Assembly: GCF_003788635.1 (NCBI RefSeq)
Contig: NZ_AYKH01000001.1
Span: 310,001 to 374,000, forward strand
Source: Salinisphaera orenii subsp. orenii MK-B5
GTDB taxonomy: Bacteria; Pseudomonadota; Gammaproteobacteria; Nevskiales; Salinisphaeraceae
DNA: 64,000 nt
Reading direction: 5' to 3'
How positions within the stretch are numbered: position 1 is the first letter of the stretch; each line of letters opens with the position of its first letter. Below the pieces are notes generated by a model. The model was not told where the DNA came from. It ran no database searches and saw nothing but the letters and a program-made list of their open reading frames with translations. The translations under genes and the position numbers were made by a program. Shown one piece after another: positions 36,055 to 44,571 of this stretch.

Positions 36055-36166
36055 GGTTTGATTGAAGTAGGCTAGGATGCGTGCTGCGTCACGTCAAACC
36101 AGACCGCGAAAATTCGCTATTGGAATGAGAACTGAGATCTATGTAATCGGCCACGGCGGCATGAGG

Positions 36167-36190
36167 TTACCCCCTCACCACCTGGGGTAA
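36167..36190. promoter_or_regulatory. Second G/C-tract inverted repeat, possible metal-repressor site
   Basis: TTACCCC (36167-36173) and GGGGTAA (36184-36190) are perfect 7-bp arms with a 10-base spacer. They lie about 115 bases upstream of the first operator, in the gene-free stretch between copZ and the merR gene. It could be a second CsoR-family site or the remains of a lost promoter. Confidence 0.4.
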
Positions 36191-36285
36191 GACAAGGCCA
36201 GAAGCTTTCTGAAATATCCGCACTATTACGGGGATAACCGATCAGGCGTATCCGTTTACCAATCGTCCATCACGCCACTGGTGGC

Positions 36286-36696
36286 CTATGCCTCATTCCA
36301 CCTCGTATCCGATAACGCGGCGAGGATGCCGCATTCGCGTATCGGATGCTCCCCGTCGCATGCACTCTGTAGTTGTCGCAGCCGCGCAGCCAGCGTCTGC
36401 AACTGTCTAATGCGTTTTTCGACTGAATGAAGTTGCGTCGCAATCAGGGTGTCGACGCCATCGCACGGTGAGTGCGGATGATCGGCCAGCCGAAGCAAGT
36501 CCGCCACCGCGTCGATCGAAAAACCCAACTGCCGTGCGCGATTCACGAACGCCAGACGCTCGATGTCAGCGACTTCGTAGTAACGATAACCGTTCGTGCC
36601 ACGGCGCGCCGACGGCAGAAGACGCACGCGTTCGTAATAGCGGATGGTCGATGCCGGACAGCCGGCGCGGCGTGCTGCCTGCGCAATGGTGAACAT
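36286..36696 (-). CDS. MerR-family heavy-metal regulator (ZntR/CadR/PbrR-like)
   Basis: This 136-residue activator starts MFTIAQAARRAGCPASTIRY, the MerR winged helix, followed by a dimerisation helix. Metal-site cysteines are Cys78, Cys113 and Cys122 (PCDG, ACDG, RECGIL), the three-cysteine pattern of the zinc/cadmium/lead group. The copper group instead has a short two-cysteine loop. It is divergent from a cation diffusion facilitator gene. The promoter between them has the long spacer typical of MerR control. Confidence 0.92.
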   Translation of the reverse strand: MFTIAQAARRAGCPASTIRYYERVRLLPSARRGTNGYRYYEVADIERLAFVNRARQLGFSIDAVADLLRLADHPHSPCDGVDTLIATQLHSVEKRIRQLQTLAARLRQLQSACDGEHPIRECGILAALSDTRWNEA

Positions 36697-36708
36697 TTCT
36701 GATCCCTC

Positions 36709-36739
36709 TTGACTTTGAAGTTACTTCAAGGTTGATCAT
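36709..36739 (+). promoter_or_regulatory. MerR-type promoter with dyad in long spacer, driving the CDF gene
   Basis: TTGACT (36709-36714) is a -35, separated by about 19 bases from a weak -10 (GATCAT, 36734-36739). The spacer holds the dyad CTTTGAAGT/ACTTCAAGG (36713-36731). Stretched spacing with a central dyad is the hallmark of MerR-activated promoters. Confidence 0.75.
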
Positions 36740-36769
36740 CAGGCATCAGAAGGTCAAAAGGAGGAATCA

Positions 36770-37411
36770 ATGACAGGCTGTTGTGATGAAAATGATGCGC
36801 ATCTGCAACAGATGCGCAGTCAGCAAGCCCGGATGCTGTGGATGGTACTGGCCATCAATGCTGCGATGTTTCTGTTCGAGTTCACCGCCGGCTGGTGGGC
36901 GGCGTCGACCGCCCTGCTCGGCGATTCACTGGACATGCTGGGCGACTCGCTTGTCTACGGCCTGAGTCTATTCGTCGTCGCGCGAAGCGCACGCTGGAAA
37001 GCCGTATCGGCGGGTTTCAAAGGGATGGTCATGCTCATCTTCGGCCTGCTGGTTCTGAGCGAAGCTATCAACAAGGTCATCAGCGGACATACGCCGCAAC
37101 CGACCATAATGGCGGTTGTTGGAATGCTAGCGCTCGCCGCCAACGTACTATGTCTACTTTTACTTACTCGTCACCGCGACGACGACGTCAACATGCAATC
37201 GTCCTGGATATGCTCTCGCAATGACTTGTTTGCCAATACTGGGGTGATCCTGGCGGCAGGCCTGGTTGCGCTCACGGGGAGTATCTGGCCGGATATCATT
37301 GTCGGTGCGGCCATTGCGACTTTGTTCCTTTATTCGGCCTTCGGTGTATTGCGCGAGGCGAGGCTTAGCTTTGCATCATCGACGCCACCTGAGGAAAGCC
37401 CGGCCCGGTAG
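36770..37411 (+). CDS. Cation diffusion facilitator-type metal transporter
   Basis: This 213-residue protein has about six helices and no large C-terminal cytosolic domain, a short CDF form. Metal-site acids are in LLGDSLDMLGDSLVYG (helix 2) and SSWICSRNDLFANTGV (helix 5). The N-terminus MTGCCDEND may bind metal. AGGAGG precedes ATG 36770. It is controlled by the divergent MerR protein, so it likely exports Zn, Cd, Pb or Co from the cytosol. Confidence 0.87.
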   Translation: MTGCCDENDAHLQQMRSQQARMLWMVLAINAAMFLFEFTAGWWAASTALLGDSLDMLGDSLVYGLSLFVVARSARWKAVSAGFKGMVMLIFGLLVLSEAINKVISGHTPQPTIMAVVGMLALAANVLCLLLLTRHRDDDVNMQSSWICSRNDLFANTGVILAAGLVALTGSIWPDIIVGAAIATLFLYSAFGVLREARLSFASSTPPEESPAR

Positions 37412-37550
37412 CGTCGAAATCAACTCGATGGGGCTTGCGGTCATCTATACGAAGAGTGTAGCCGCGATCTTCGTCAACTCACTCTAGCAACGGCCGGCGA
37501 TATTCTTTGATGCGATGGCGAGCGTGAGCGAGTAGCAACGAGCGAGTTTA

Positions 37551-38168
37551 ATGATGGGCTTCTATAACGACGTAGTGTTACCACGGCTTTGTCATATGGC
37601 TATGCGTAACCGCCACTTCGCGCCCTATCGACGGCGTGTGTTATCCGGCACGCAGGGCGAAGTCTTGGAAATCGGCATCGGCTCCGGCCTCAATCTGCCG
37701 TTTTACGGACCGCATGTCCGCGCCATTCACGGCTTGGAGCCGTCACCACAGTTGGTTCGCATCGCGCGGCGCGCGGCGGAGCACTCCGCCGGACGGGTTA
37801 CGCTGATCGAGGGCTCGGCGGAAGCCATTCCGTTTGATGACAAGAGCCTCGATACGATCGTGACGACCTGGACGCTGTGCAGTATCCCGCATGCGGGCCG
37901 GGCGCTCGCGGAAGTGCGCCGCGTGCTCAAGCCCGGCGGCCAACTTCTGTTTGTCGAACACGGCTTGGGCCCGGATGCAACTGTGGCCCAATGGCAGCAC
38001 CGACTGACGCCTTTATGGTCGCAGGTCAGCGGCGGCTGTCACCTGGATCGCCCGATCCAGGCATTGATCGCACAAGCCGGCTTTGACTGTACACACCTCG
38101 AAACCGGCTACATGAAAGGTCCGAAGCCCATGACCTATATGTACGAAGGCCGGGCCGTTCCGAAGTAG
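37551..38168 (+). CDS. Class I SAM-dependent methyltransferase
   Basis: This 205-residue methyltransferase has motif I VLEIGIGSGLNLPFY, motif II GLEPSPQLVRIA and the post-motif LKPGGQLLFVEHG. It resembles small UbiE/PmtA-like enzymes (phospholipid or metalloid methylation), but the acceptor cannot be told. It lies between the CDF gene and the IS element; ATG 37551 or 37554 may be used. Confidence 0.87.
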   Translation: MMGFYNDVVLPRLCHMAMRNRHFAPYRRRVLSGTQGEVLEIGIGSGLNLPFYGPHVRAIHGLEPSPQLVRIARRAAEHSAGRVTLIEGSAEAIPFDDKSLDTIVTTWTLCSIPHAGRALAEVRRVLKPGGQLLFVEHGLGPDATVAQWQHRLTPLWSQVSGGCHLDRPIQALIAQAGFDCTHLETGYMKGPKPMTYMYEGRAVPK

Positions 38169-38256
38169 ACGCCGCATTATTCACCCGGTAATCCCCCCGG
38201 AAAACGACGCAGGTCAAAAGCGGAATTTTCTCGTAATCTAACCCGAGGAGGTTCCC

Positions 38257-38523
38257 GTGAAGACATCCCGTTATACCGACAGCCAGATCCTGGCGATCTT
38301 GAAGCAGGCGGAAGCCGGTACGCCTGTACCACAGCTCTGCCGCGAGCATGGCATGAGCTCGGCCACGTTCTATAAGTGGCGCAGCAAGTACGGCGGCATG
38401 GACGCCTCGCTGATGGCGCGCATGAAAGAGCTCGAGGACGAGAACCGACGGCTCAAGAAGATGTACGCCGAAGAGCGGCTCAAGGCCGAGATCGTGCAGG
38501 AAGCCCTGGCAAAAAAATGGTGA
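38257..38523 (+). CDS. IS3-family transposase OrfA
   Basis: This 88-residue DNA-binding part of the transposase has the helix-turn-helix [15 protein letters not shown]-like start ([20 protein letters not shown]) and [17 protein letters not shown]. The leucine-zipper-like segment [20 protein letters not shown] follows. It ends at TGA 38521-38523, just after the A7 run at 38511-38517, where a -1 shift would fuse it to OrfB. Confidence 0.93.
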   Translation: MKTSRYTDSQILAILKQAEAGTPVPQLCREHGMSSATFYKWRSKYGGMDASLMARMKELEDENRRLKKMYAEERLKAEIVQEALAKKW

Positions 38524-39344
38524 GGCCATCTCGCCGACGCGAGATGGCCCGACGCAGCGTGATCGAGCGTGGCATCAGTATCCGCCTGGCCTGTCTGGCC
38601 TTTTCGATCAGTCGGACTTGCTACGGCTATCAGCCGAAGTTATCCGATGAGAACGCCGAGATCGCTGACTGGCTGATCCGGTTGACCGACAACCAGCGCA
38701 GCTGGGGCTTCGGGCTGTGCTTTCTATATCTGCGCAACGTCAAAGGCTTCCGCTGGAACCACAAGCGCGTGTACCGGATATATCGCGCGCTGGAGCTCAA
38801 CCTGCGGATCAGGCCGCGTAAGCGCTTGAAGCGTGATGTGCCGGAGAAACTGTCTGTGCCCATGGCGCCCAATCAGGTCTGGTCGATGGACTACATGCAC
38901 GACCAACTCAGCGACGGCCGCAGCTTCCGGTTGTTCAACGTGATCGATGACTATAACCGCGAAGGCCTGGGCATCGAGGTCGACCTCTCGTTACCGTCGG
39001 CACGCGTGATCCGCAGCCTGGAACAGATCATCGAATGGCGTGGCAAACCCGCCGCGATTCGCTGTGATAATGGCCCGGAGTACGTCAGCGGCACACTGAT
39101 CAACTGGGCGAAAAGCGAGGGCATACGGCTGGACTACATCCAGCCCGGCAAGCCGCAGCAGAATGCCTACGTCGAGCGCTACAACCGCACGGTTCGCACC
39201 GACTGGCTCAACCACTATTTATTCGAATCCATCGCCGAGGCACAGGAAGCCGCAACGCGATGGCTATGGTCCTATAATCACGAGCGCCCGAACATGGCGC
39301 TTGGCGGCCTCACACCCATGCAGAAACTCAGCATGGCGGCTTAG
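38517..39344 (+). CDS. IS3-family transposase OrfB (DDE integrase domain, made by -1 frameshift)
   Basis: This catalytic part of the transposase has about 275 residues from ATG 38517. The DDE residues are in [20 protein letters not shown] and [10 protein letters not shown]. In this family it is made mainly as an OrfAB fusion through slippage on the A7 run. The frame is intact to the stop, so the element may be active. Confidence 0.92.
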   Translation: MVRPSRRREMARRSVIERGISIRLACLAFSISRTCYGYQPKLSDENAEIADWLIRLTDNQRSWGFGLCFLYLRNVKGFRWNHKRVYRIYRALELNLRIRPRKRLKRDVPEKLSVPMAPNQVWSMDYMHDQLSDGRSFRLFNVIDDYNREGLGIEVDLSLPSARVIRSLEQIIEWRGKPAAIRCDNGPEYVSGTLINWAKSEGIRLDYIQPGKPQQNAYVERYNRTVRTDWLNHYLFESIAEAQEAATRWLWSYNHERPNMALGGLTPMQKLSMAA

Positions 39345-39428
39345 CTCCGCTTCTGGCTTGCGTTAAAAATGGGGGGATTACCACCCGGTTGCCTGAAAAA
39401 ATAACGACCCCGTACCCCACTCCGGGTA

Positions 39429-39457
39429 TTGTTCGCGGCGGATGTGTGGTCTATAGT
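39429..39457 (+). promoter_or_regulatory. Sigma70-like promoter giving a nearly leaderless mRNA
   Basis: TTGTTC (39429-39434), a 17-base spacer and TATAGT (39452-39457) form a promoter whose -10 ends six bases before the ATG. Transcription would start at about the start codon. The same spacing occurs before the related gene at 45363. Confidence 0.6.
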
Positions 39458-39463
39458 AAATTT

Positions 39464-39793
39464 ATGAAGTCCACCCTTGTCCACGCGCTGATCTCGATGC
39501 TGGTGTTCACCAGCGTGCTGGCCAGCCCAGCGGTCATGGCGTGGACAATGCCGGCCGAGAACACGTCAAGCGATTGCACGTTGTGTCAGGCCGACACCAC
39601 GAAGTCGCAGCATTCCACCGCGGCGACTTCGACTTGCGCAGTGGCCATCTGCGGCATGATGGCTGATGTTGCGCATAATACGGCCGGGATCACGCCCCAG
39701 CCGCCCGCGGTACCCACGTTTCATATCGAAACGCATTTGGGCCGCCAACTCGAGGGGCCCGACCCTTTTCCCCCGCGAGCTATCCACGCTTGA
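39464..39793 (+). CDS. Small secreted Cys/His-containing protein (CopL-like leader protein)
   Basis: This 109-residue protein has a signal peptide ending near MAWTMP. Cys and His residues follow (SDCTLCQAD, SQHST, CAVAICGMM), and the C-terminus is proline-rich (GPDPFPPRA). Size, composition and position at the head of a metal gene group recall CopL-type proteins preceding copper operons, but no domain is certain. It is a distant counterpart of the protein at 45363. Start ATG 39464 follows directly on the -10 box. Confidence 0.6.
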   Translation: MKSTLVHALISMLVFTSVLASPAVMAWTMPAENTSSDCTLCQADTTKSQHSTAATSTCAVAICGMMADVAHNTAGITPQPPAVPTFHIETHLGRQLEGPDPFPPRAIHA

Positions 39794-39950
39794 TCTGTCT
39801 GACGCCTGAGCGCGTCACCAATTCCGGCTGAGCTTACGCATACCGCACCTCTGCGGTCTGTGCTGGCCTGTCATGCGATACCAATGATTACGTCGCATGT
39901 GCGCGCCAAACGGCTTTCCGGGCATCCCTAGATCACGTGGAGTTCTTCCC

Positions 39951-40391
39951 ATGACCCTATTACGCAATGCGACCATGACGCGGCTGATGCTCATGCTCGT
40001 TTTGTTTGTCTCGACCGGCGCGGCTATCGCGGCACCGGTACAGGCCCGTCTTTACCACAACCCCGGCTGCATATGCTGTGAGCAGTACGCCGACTACCTC
40101 AATGCCAAGGGGTACGACGTCGACGTGCTCGACACCGACGATATGGCGGCTCTCAACGAAAAGCACGGCGTCAAACCGGCGTTGTCGTCTTGTCACACCA
40201 CCCTCATCGGCGACTACGTCGTCGTTGGTCACGTGCCTGAACCGGTTGTCGCCAAGCTACTGCGCGAAGAACCCGATATCCGGGGTATTGCGCTACCCGG
40301 CATGCCGAGCGGCTCGCCGGGCATGCCCGGCAAAAAGAGCGAATCGTTCGTCATCAAAACGCTGAATGGCGACGTCTACACGACGTATTGA
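39951..40391 (+). CDS. DUF411 periplasmic metal-binding protein
   Basis: This 146-residue protein has a signal peptide (LMLMLVLFVSTGAAIAAPV). The DUF411 core follows: YHNPGCICCEQYADYLNAKG with a CxCC metal site, SCHTTLIGDYVVVGHVP, and the Met/Pro-rich GIALPGMPSGSPGMPG. DUF411 proteins occur almost only in copper or silver resistance loci and bind the metal in the periplasm. GGAG lies upstream of ATG 39951. Confidence 0.92.
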   Translation: MTLLRNATMTRLMLMLVLFVSTGAAIAAPVQARLYHNPGCICCEQYADYLNAKGYDVDVLDTDDMAALNEKHGVKPALSSCHTTLIGDYVVVGHVPEPVVAKLLREEPDIRGIALPGMPSGSPGMPGKKSESFVIKTLNGDVYTTY

Positions 40392-40424
40392 GCCTGTATT
40401 CAGGCAATTACCGAGGTATCAATC

Positions 40425-40754
40425 ATGAAAAGTTGTAATTCCGAAGCATCGACTTCGTCGTCCGACTCGGGCCATCCAGCCCGGCGCTGGCTCGAGCCGC
40501 GCAGCGTATTAGTCGGCGGTGTTGCAGCCGCGGCGGTCGGGCTCGTATTCAACTGGAACTGGGTCGTGGCCATCGGGGCCGTCCCGCTGCTGTTCACCCT
40601 GCCCTGCATGATCATGATGGGCTGGATGATGTGGAGTATGCGGCCGAAAGCCATTAACGATACAACGCCCCGGCACGAATCAAACACTCAAATCCCTTAT
40701 TCACAGCAGACAGCGCCGTCGAGCGCGCCTTCTGCCCAATCCAAAGAGGACTAG
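40425..40754 (+). CDS. Small membrane protein of unknown function
   Basis: This 109-residue protein has one or two hydrophobic helices between residues about 28 and 75 (VLVGGVAAAAVGLVFNWNWV and LLFTLPCMIMMGWMMWSM). The second is rich in Met with one Cys and could take part in metal handling. A polar Ser/Gln-rich tail follows. It lies 33 bases after the DUF411 gene and three bases before the Met-rich protein gene. I do not recognise a family with certainty. Confidence 0.65.
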   Translation: MKSCNSEASTSSSDSGHPARRWLEPRSVLVGGVAAAAVGLVFNWNWVVAIGAVPLLFTLPCMIMMGWMMWSMRPKAINDTTPRHESNTQIPYSQQTAPSSAPSAQSKED

Positions 40755-40757
40755 AAC

Positions 40758-41048
40758 ATGCGTACAAAAGTAAAAACGATCATCGCCGCTGCCCTGATCG
40801 CGGGGGTGCCCGCCGTATTCGCCGCCACGCAAGGCGACGGCACGAAGTCGGCATCCGCGGACAACATGGGCCACATGATGCAAGGCCAGGACGGCAAGAG
40901 CCACGGCATGGGCATGATGGGCGATGGCAACATTGCCATGATGAAAATGATGGGTCAGATGAACGACATGATGGAAACCTGCAACAAGATGATGCAGAGC
41001 AAGATGGAGAATATGAACGGCCCGGACGGTTCGACCGACAAGGGCTAG
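40758..41048 (+). CDS. Met/His-rich periplasmic protein, probable copper binder
   Basis: This 96-residue secreted protein has a signal peptide ending at VFAATQG. The mature part is very rich in Met, His and Gly (NMGHMMQGQDGKSHGMGMMG, IAMMKMMGQMNDMMETCNKM). This composition is typical of periplasmic Cu(I) sponges in copper loci. No enzyme domain is present. It belongs to the run of small genes from 39951 to 41753. Confidence 0.8.
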   Translation: MRTKVKTIIAAALIAGVPAVFAATQGDGTKSASADNMGHMMQGQDGKSHGMGMMGDGNIAMMKMMGQMNDMMETCNKMMQSKMENMNGPDGSTDKG

Positions 41049-41117
41049 ACACAACCGCGCCGGCGGCCACCGGAATTGGGGCCGCCGGCCTCTTCTTCAT
41101 CGAACAGGAGTATAGAA

Positions 41118-41753
41118 ATGAGCCTACGTCTAGGCGATACCGCACCGAATTTTCAGGCCGACACCACCGAAGGCCGGATCGATTTCCACGAATGGCTCGG
41201 CGACGGCTGGGGCATGTTGATGTCGCACCCGGCCGATTTCACACCGGTCTGCACCACGGAGTTGGGCGCGGTCGGCGGACTCAAGGAAAAGTTCGCCCAA
41301 CGCGATGTGAAAGCCATCGTGGTCTCGGTGGATTCGGTGGATGATCACAAACGCTGGTCGGCCGATATCGAGGAAACCCAAGGCCAGTCCGTGAACTTCC
41401 CGATCATAGGCGACTCCGACCGCAAGGTCGCGGAACTCTACGACATGATCCACCCGAACGCCGGCGACACATCGACGGTGCGCAGCGTGTTCATCATCGA
41501 TTCCAGCAAGAAGATCCGGATGACGCTGACCTATCCGAAGAGTGCGGGACGCAACTTCGACGAGATCCTGCGGGTGATCGATTCGTTGCAGCTGACCGAC
41601 AACTACAAGGTCACCACCCCGGCCAACTGGCAGGACGGCGACGACGTGATCGTGTCGCCGGCGTTGTCCAATGAAGAAGCCGAGAAGCTGTTCCCGGCCG
41701 GCTGGAACGAGCTCAAGCCCTACCTGCGGATGACCAAGCAGCCGAACAAATAA
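41118..41753 (+). CDS. 1-Cys peroxiredoxin (Prx6-type)
   Basis: This 211-residue peroxiredoxin reduces peroxides. The peroxidatic cysteine, about residue 45, is in HPADFTPVCTTELG. The Prx6-type C-terminal part includes DGDDVIVSPALSNEEAEKLF and LKPYLRMTKQP. GGAG lies before ATG 41118. A terminator follows, so it ends the small-gene operon. It would protect against peroxide formed under copper stress. Confidence 0.94.
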   Translation: MSLRLGDTAPNFQADTTEGRIDFHEWLGDGWGMLMSHPADFTPVCTTELGAVGGLKEKFAQRDVKAIVVSVDSVDDHKRWSADIEETQGQSVNFPIIGDSDRKVAELYDMIHPNAGDTSTVRSVFIIDSSKKIRMTLTYPKSAGRNFDEILRVIDSLQLTDNYKVTTPANWQDGDDVIVSPALSNEEAEKLFPAGWNELKPYLRMTKQPNK

Positions 41754-41769
41754 CGGCTGAAAGCGTGCT

Positions 41770-41808
41770 CCCCTCGGATACAGGCACGTAGCTGTATCCG
41801 GGGTTTTA
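41770..41808 (+). terminator. Rho-independent terminator after the peroxiredoxin gene
   Basis: CGGATACAG (41775-41783) pairs perfectly with CTGTATCCG (41792-41800) around an 8-base loop. Flanking CCC/GGG bases extend the stem and a TTTT run follows (41804-41807). It ends the 39464-41753 transcript. Confidence 0.85.
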
Positions 41809-41896
41809 GGCAGGAATACGCAGCGCGCCATCCGAGTTTGGCATAGCCCGCACTATACATAACGTCAGACCTTTGTTGGCAGGGTTGGCCTCCAAT

Positions 41897-42532
41897 ATGC
41901 AAATCCAAGCCCCGCGCAAAAACGTGGTCGAGGAATACGCTCGGATTGCGGGTCGCTATGACCGGAGGTGGTCGCACTATATTGATGCGACAACGCGGAA
42001 AACGATCGCACGCTTGCCGCTGCGCAAAGGCGATCGATTACTCGATGTCGGCTGTGGAACGGGCGCCCTGCTTTATCGTCTTGCGGCCGTTCATCCCGCA
42101 ACTCGACTCGTGGGCGTGGATCCGGTACCCGCCATGCTCAAAATCGCGCGCCGCAAACTCCCGTCTGATATCGCGCTTCATGAGGGATGGGCAGAGCAGC
42201 TCCCATTTGCCGACGCACAGTTCGACCTCGTCGTTTCCTGCAGCATGTTTCACTACGTCACGCAGCCGCTAGATGCACTGATCGAAATGCGGCGCGTGCT
42301 GCGCCCCGGCGGCCAGCTCGTGCTCACGGACTGGTGTGGCGACTATCTGATGTGCCGGTTGTTCGAGCGCTATCAACGGCTGCGCGCTCATGCGCACGCA
42401 CGGACCTATCGAACGCATGAGTGCGCTCGAATGCTCAAAGAAAGCGGCTACGCCGCCGTGCAGATCGAAACCTACAAAATCAATTGGCTCTGGGGGCTCA
42501 TGACCGCCCGTGGTACCCATGCTCAAGCTTAA
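41897..42532 (+). CDS. Class I SAM-dependent methyltransferase
   Basis: This 211-residue methyltransferase has motif I LLDVGCGTGALLYRLA, motif II LVGVDPVPAMLKIARRK and the post-motif LRPGGQLVLTDWCGD. The start ATG 41897 (MQIQAPRKNVVEEYARIAG) fits the family better than the upstream option at 41873. It is a second methyltransferase in the metal region; its acceptor is unknown. It begins the group that continues with the TVP38 and DsbD genes. Confidence 0.88.
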   Translation: MQIQAPRKNVVEEYARIAGRYDRRWSHYIDATTRKTIARLPLRKGDRLLDVGCGTGALLYRLAAVHPATRLVGVDPVPAMLKIARRKLPSDIALHEGWAEQLPFADAQFDLVVSCSMFHYVTQPLDALIEMRRVLRPGGQLVLTDWCGDYLMCRLFERYQRLRAHAHARTYRTHECARMLKESGYAAVQIETYKINWLWGLMTARGTHAQA

Positions 42533-42568
42533 TTTCCTACCGAAACGAAAAGATCGGCGAGAAGCCCG

Positions 42569-43387
42569 ATGGCGATGAACGCAGATTTGCTGTTCGTCTG
42601 CCTGGCGTTGGCCGCACTGGGCCTCGTGTTGTTGGCCGTGGTCTTCCGCACATTGCTACGCACTGCGCGCAGCGGGTGGATGATAGCGGCTGTAGTGCTA
42701 ACCGCGGCACTGCTCTGGATCGATATCGTCATCGTCTGGTGCTTGGTCGAATACAGCCTGTTTGCTGTCGATTTTAGTAGTGACGGTTTGCGCACACTCC
42801 TCGAGCACGCTGGCCCCTGGGCGCCTGCGGCTTCCATCGGCCTGATGACAGCTCATTCTTTCGTGCCGTTTCCGGCCGAGGTGATCGCCATCGCCAATGG
42901 CGTCGTCTTCGGCTCCTGGTTGGGTGTACTGCTCACCTGGGCTGGTGCAATGATCGGCGCAATACTGAGTTACGAGATCGCACGGGCCTTGGGCCCGGCC
43001 ACGCGGACGCGCTTGGTTCCGCTGCGTTACCAGGCGCGGTTGGACGCATTCGTGAGTGATAGCAGTATTTCGACACTGCTGACCGCGCGCCTGATACCGA
43101 TCATGTCCTTCAATCTGGTCAATTACGCCGCGGGACTCGCCGGCGTACCGCGATGGACGTTCGTCTGGACCACCGGCGTAGGTATTTTGCCGCTGACTGT
43201 ACTGAGCGTACTGCTCGGCAGTCAGGCGCTGCACCTGCCGGTCTATATCTGGATTCTGGCGGGGGTTGCCGTGCTGATCCTGTTCGGCGCGGCGCGCGTC
43301 ATCCGATCGCGGGGCGCGCATGAGCGAAACCGCGAGCACGACCATTCCAGGGCGCGGGATCGCCGCCGCCAAAACGCCACGCGATGA
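42569..43387 (+). CDS. TVP38/TMEM64 (DedA-superfamily) membrane protein
   Basis: This 272-residue inner-membrane protein has two extra N-terminal helices and then the SNARE-associated/DedA core. Key segments are FVPFPAEVIAIANGVVFGSW, WAGAMIGAILSYEIARALG, LLTARLIPIMSFNLVNYAAG and VPRWTFVWTTGVGILP. The family moves lipids or affects membrane energetics, and its members often sit beside metal-resistance genes. The basic C-terminal tail overlaps the DsbD gene start by four bases (ATGA). Confidence 0.9.
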   Translation: MAMNADLLFVCLALAALGLVLLAVVFRTLLRTARSGWMIAAVVLTAALLWIDIVIVWCLVEYSLFAVDFSSDGLRTLLEHAGPWAPAASIGLMTAHSFVPFPAEVIAIANGVVFGSWLGVLLTWAGAMIGAILSYEIARALGPATRTRLVPLRYQARLDAFVSDSSISTLLTARLIPIMSFNLVNYAAGLAGVPRWTFVWTTGVGILPLTVLSVLLGSQALHLPVYIWILAGVAVLILFGAARVIRSRGAHERNREHDHSRARDRRRQNATR

Positions 43388-44571
43388 CGATCTGGACGAA
43401 TCTTTTGCTGGCGCTGTTCGCCGGCGTGCTGCTCAATCTCACGCCGTGTGTGCTACCCGCTTTGCCCATCAAGTTGCGCACGATCGCGCGTGTGGTTGGC
43501 AGCGGTACGCGACAGCGCTTTTTGGCAGCGATCGCGCTGCTGGCCGGCACGCTCTCGTTCTTCGGCGCGCTCGCTTTGGCGACCGCCATGCTGAACTGGA
43601 CCTGGGGCACCCTGTTCCAGGCGTTCTGGTTTCGAGCGGCACTGGCTTTCCTGCTCGCTGGTCTCGGCGTTTACAGTCTCGCAGGACGCGGCGTGCAACC
43701 GCCCCAATGGGTCTACCGCGTCCAGGGCAACGGCTATGCCGAACCCTACTTGGCCGGTTTTCTGGCCGCGGTCTTGTCCGCGCCCTGCACCGGACCTTTC
43801 CTGGGCGGCGTCATGGCGTTTGCTCTCACGCAGGCGCCGAGCACGATCTTCGCGCTGTTCATGGCGGTGGGCGTCGGGTTGGCCCTGCCCTACCTCGTTC
43901 TGCTGGCCCGACCCCGACTGCTGACACGCATACCACGCGGTGGCGCATGGCTGTCACGCGTGCAGCAGGTCATGGGCCTGATTCTCCTGGCCGGCGCGAC
44001 GTTTTTTGCAACGACCGTGCTCGCGGAACGCGTCGGCACCCTGCTGTGGACCGCCTGGCTCGGGACCCTGGCTTTCTGGTTGATCCGCGCATTGGTGGTC
44101 GGCCCCGGATTCGGCGCACGTTTAGTACCGGCGCTCGTCTTAGTCGCTGGCGTGGCCGGCGCCGTCACGCTCGGCTTTGATCGTGGGGCCGGCGCACAGC
44201 GCGCGTTGCCTTGGCAGCCGCTAACGGAGCGCGCGCTTGCCGAGGCCCGCACTGCCAGCGCGCCGGTGCTTGTCGAGTTCACGGCGGATTGGTGTATCAA
44301 CTGCAAGGTTCTGGAACAAACCGTTTACGCCGACGCCGCGATTGCGCAAGCCGTCGATGCAGCCCAGATGCGCGTTCTACGCGCCGATCTCACCCGGCCG
44401 GACGCTGCGCTTGACGCCTACCTACGATCCTTCGGTGGCGCCGGCCTGCCCTTCGCCGTGGTCTTGAAGCCGAGCGGGACCGTCCACCGGCGCCTGCCCG
44501 ATTTATTTACGGTCAGCACATTGAAAGCGGCCATCGAAACCAGTGGAGAGCAGACGCGTGTCGACCCGTAA
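43384..44571 (+). CDS. DsbD-like thiol:disulfide reductase (CcdA plus thioredoxin domains, no alpha domain)
   Basis: This 395-residue protein has an N-terminal CcdA-type membrane domain with the redox cysteines in LTPCVLPALPIKL and SAPCTGPFLGG. A C-terminal periplasmic thioredoxin domain carries CxxC in FTADWCINCKVLEQTV. It passes electrons from cytosolic thioredoxin to the periplasm. The N-terminal DsbD alpha domain is absent and is encoded separately by the next gene. In a copper setting it probably keeps periplasmic thiols and the cytochrome haem site reduced. Confidence 0.93.
   Translation: MTIWTNLLLALFAGVLLNLTPCVLPALPIKLRTIARVVGSGTRQRFLAAIALLAGTLSFFGALALATAMLNWTWGTLFQAFWFRAALAFLLAGLGVYSLAGRGVQPPQWVYRVQGNGYAEPYLAGFLAAVLSAPCTGPFLGGVMAFALTQAPSTIFALFMAVGVGLALPYLVLLARPRLLTRIPRGGAWLSRVQQVMGLILLAGATFFATTVLAERVGTLLWTAWLGTLAFWLIRALVVGPGFGARLVPALVLVAGVAGAVTLGFDRGAGAQRALPWQPLTERALAEARTASAPVLVEFTADWCINCKVLEQTVYADAAIAQAVDAAQMRVLRADLTRPDAALDAYLRSFGGAGLPFAVVLKPSGTVHRRLPDLFTVSTLKAAIETSGEQTRVDP

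Larger units (their letters stand above)
38187..39382 (+). mobile_element. IS3-family insertion sequence (IS407-like group)
   Basis: The element is about 1196 bp. Its ends are imperfect inverted repeats, both beginning GGTAATCCCCCC read inward, with further matches to AAGCGGA. A 4-bp direct repeat ACCC flanks it (38183-38186 and 39383-39386), the expected target duplication. It carries orfA and orfB overlapping through an A7 slippery run and appears intact. Confidence 0.9.

Noticed and set aside
36167-36190. Rho-independent terminator
   Set aside because: The 7-bp stem has a 10-base loop and no T-run on either strand.
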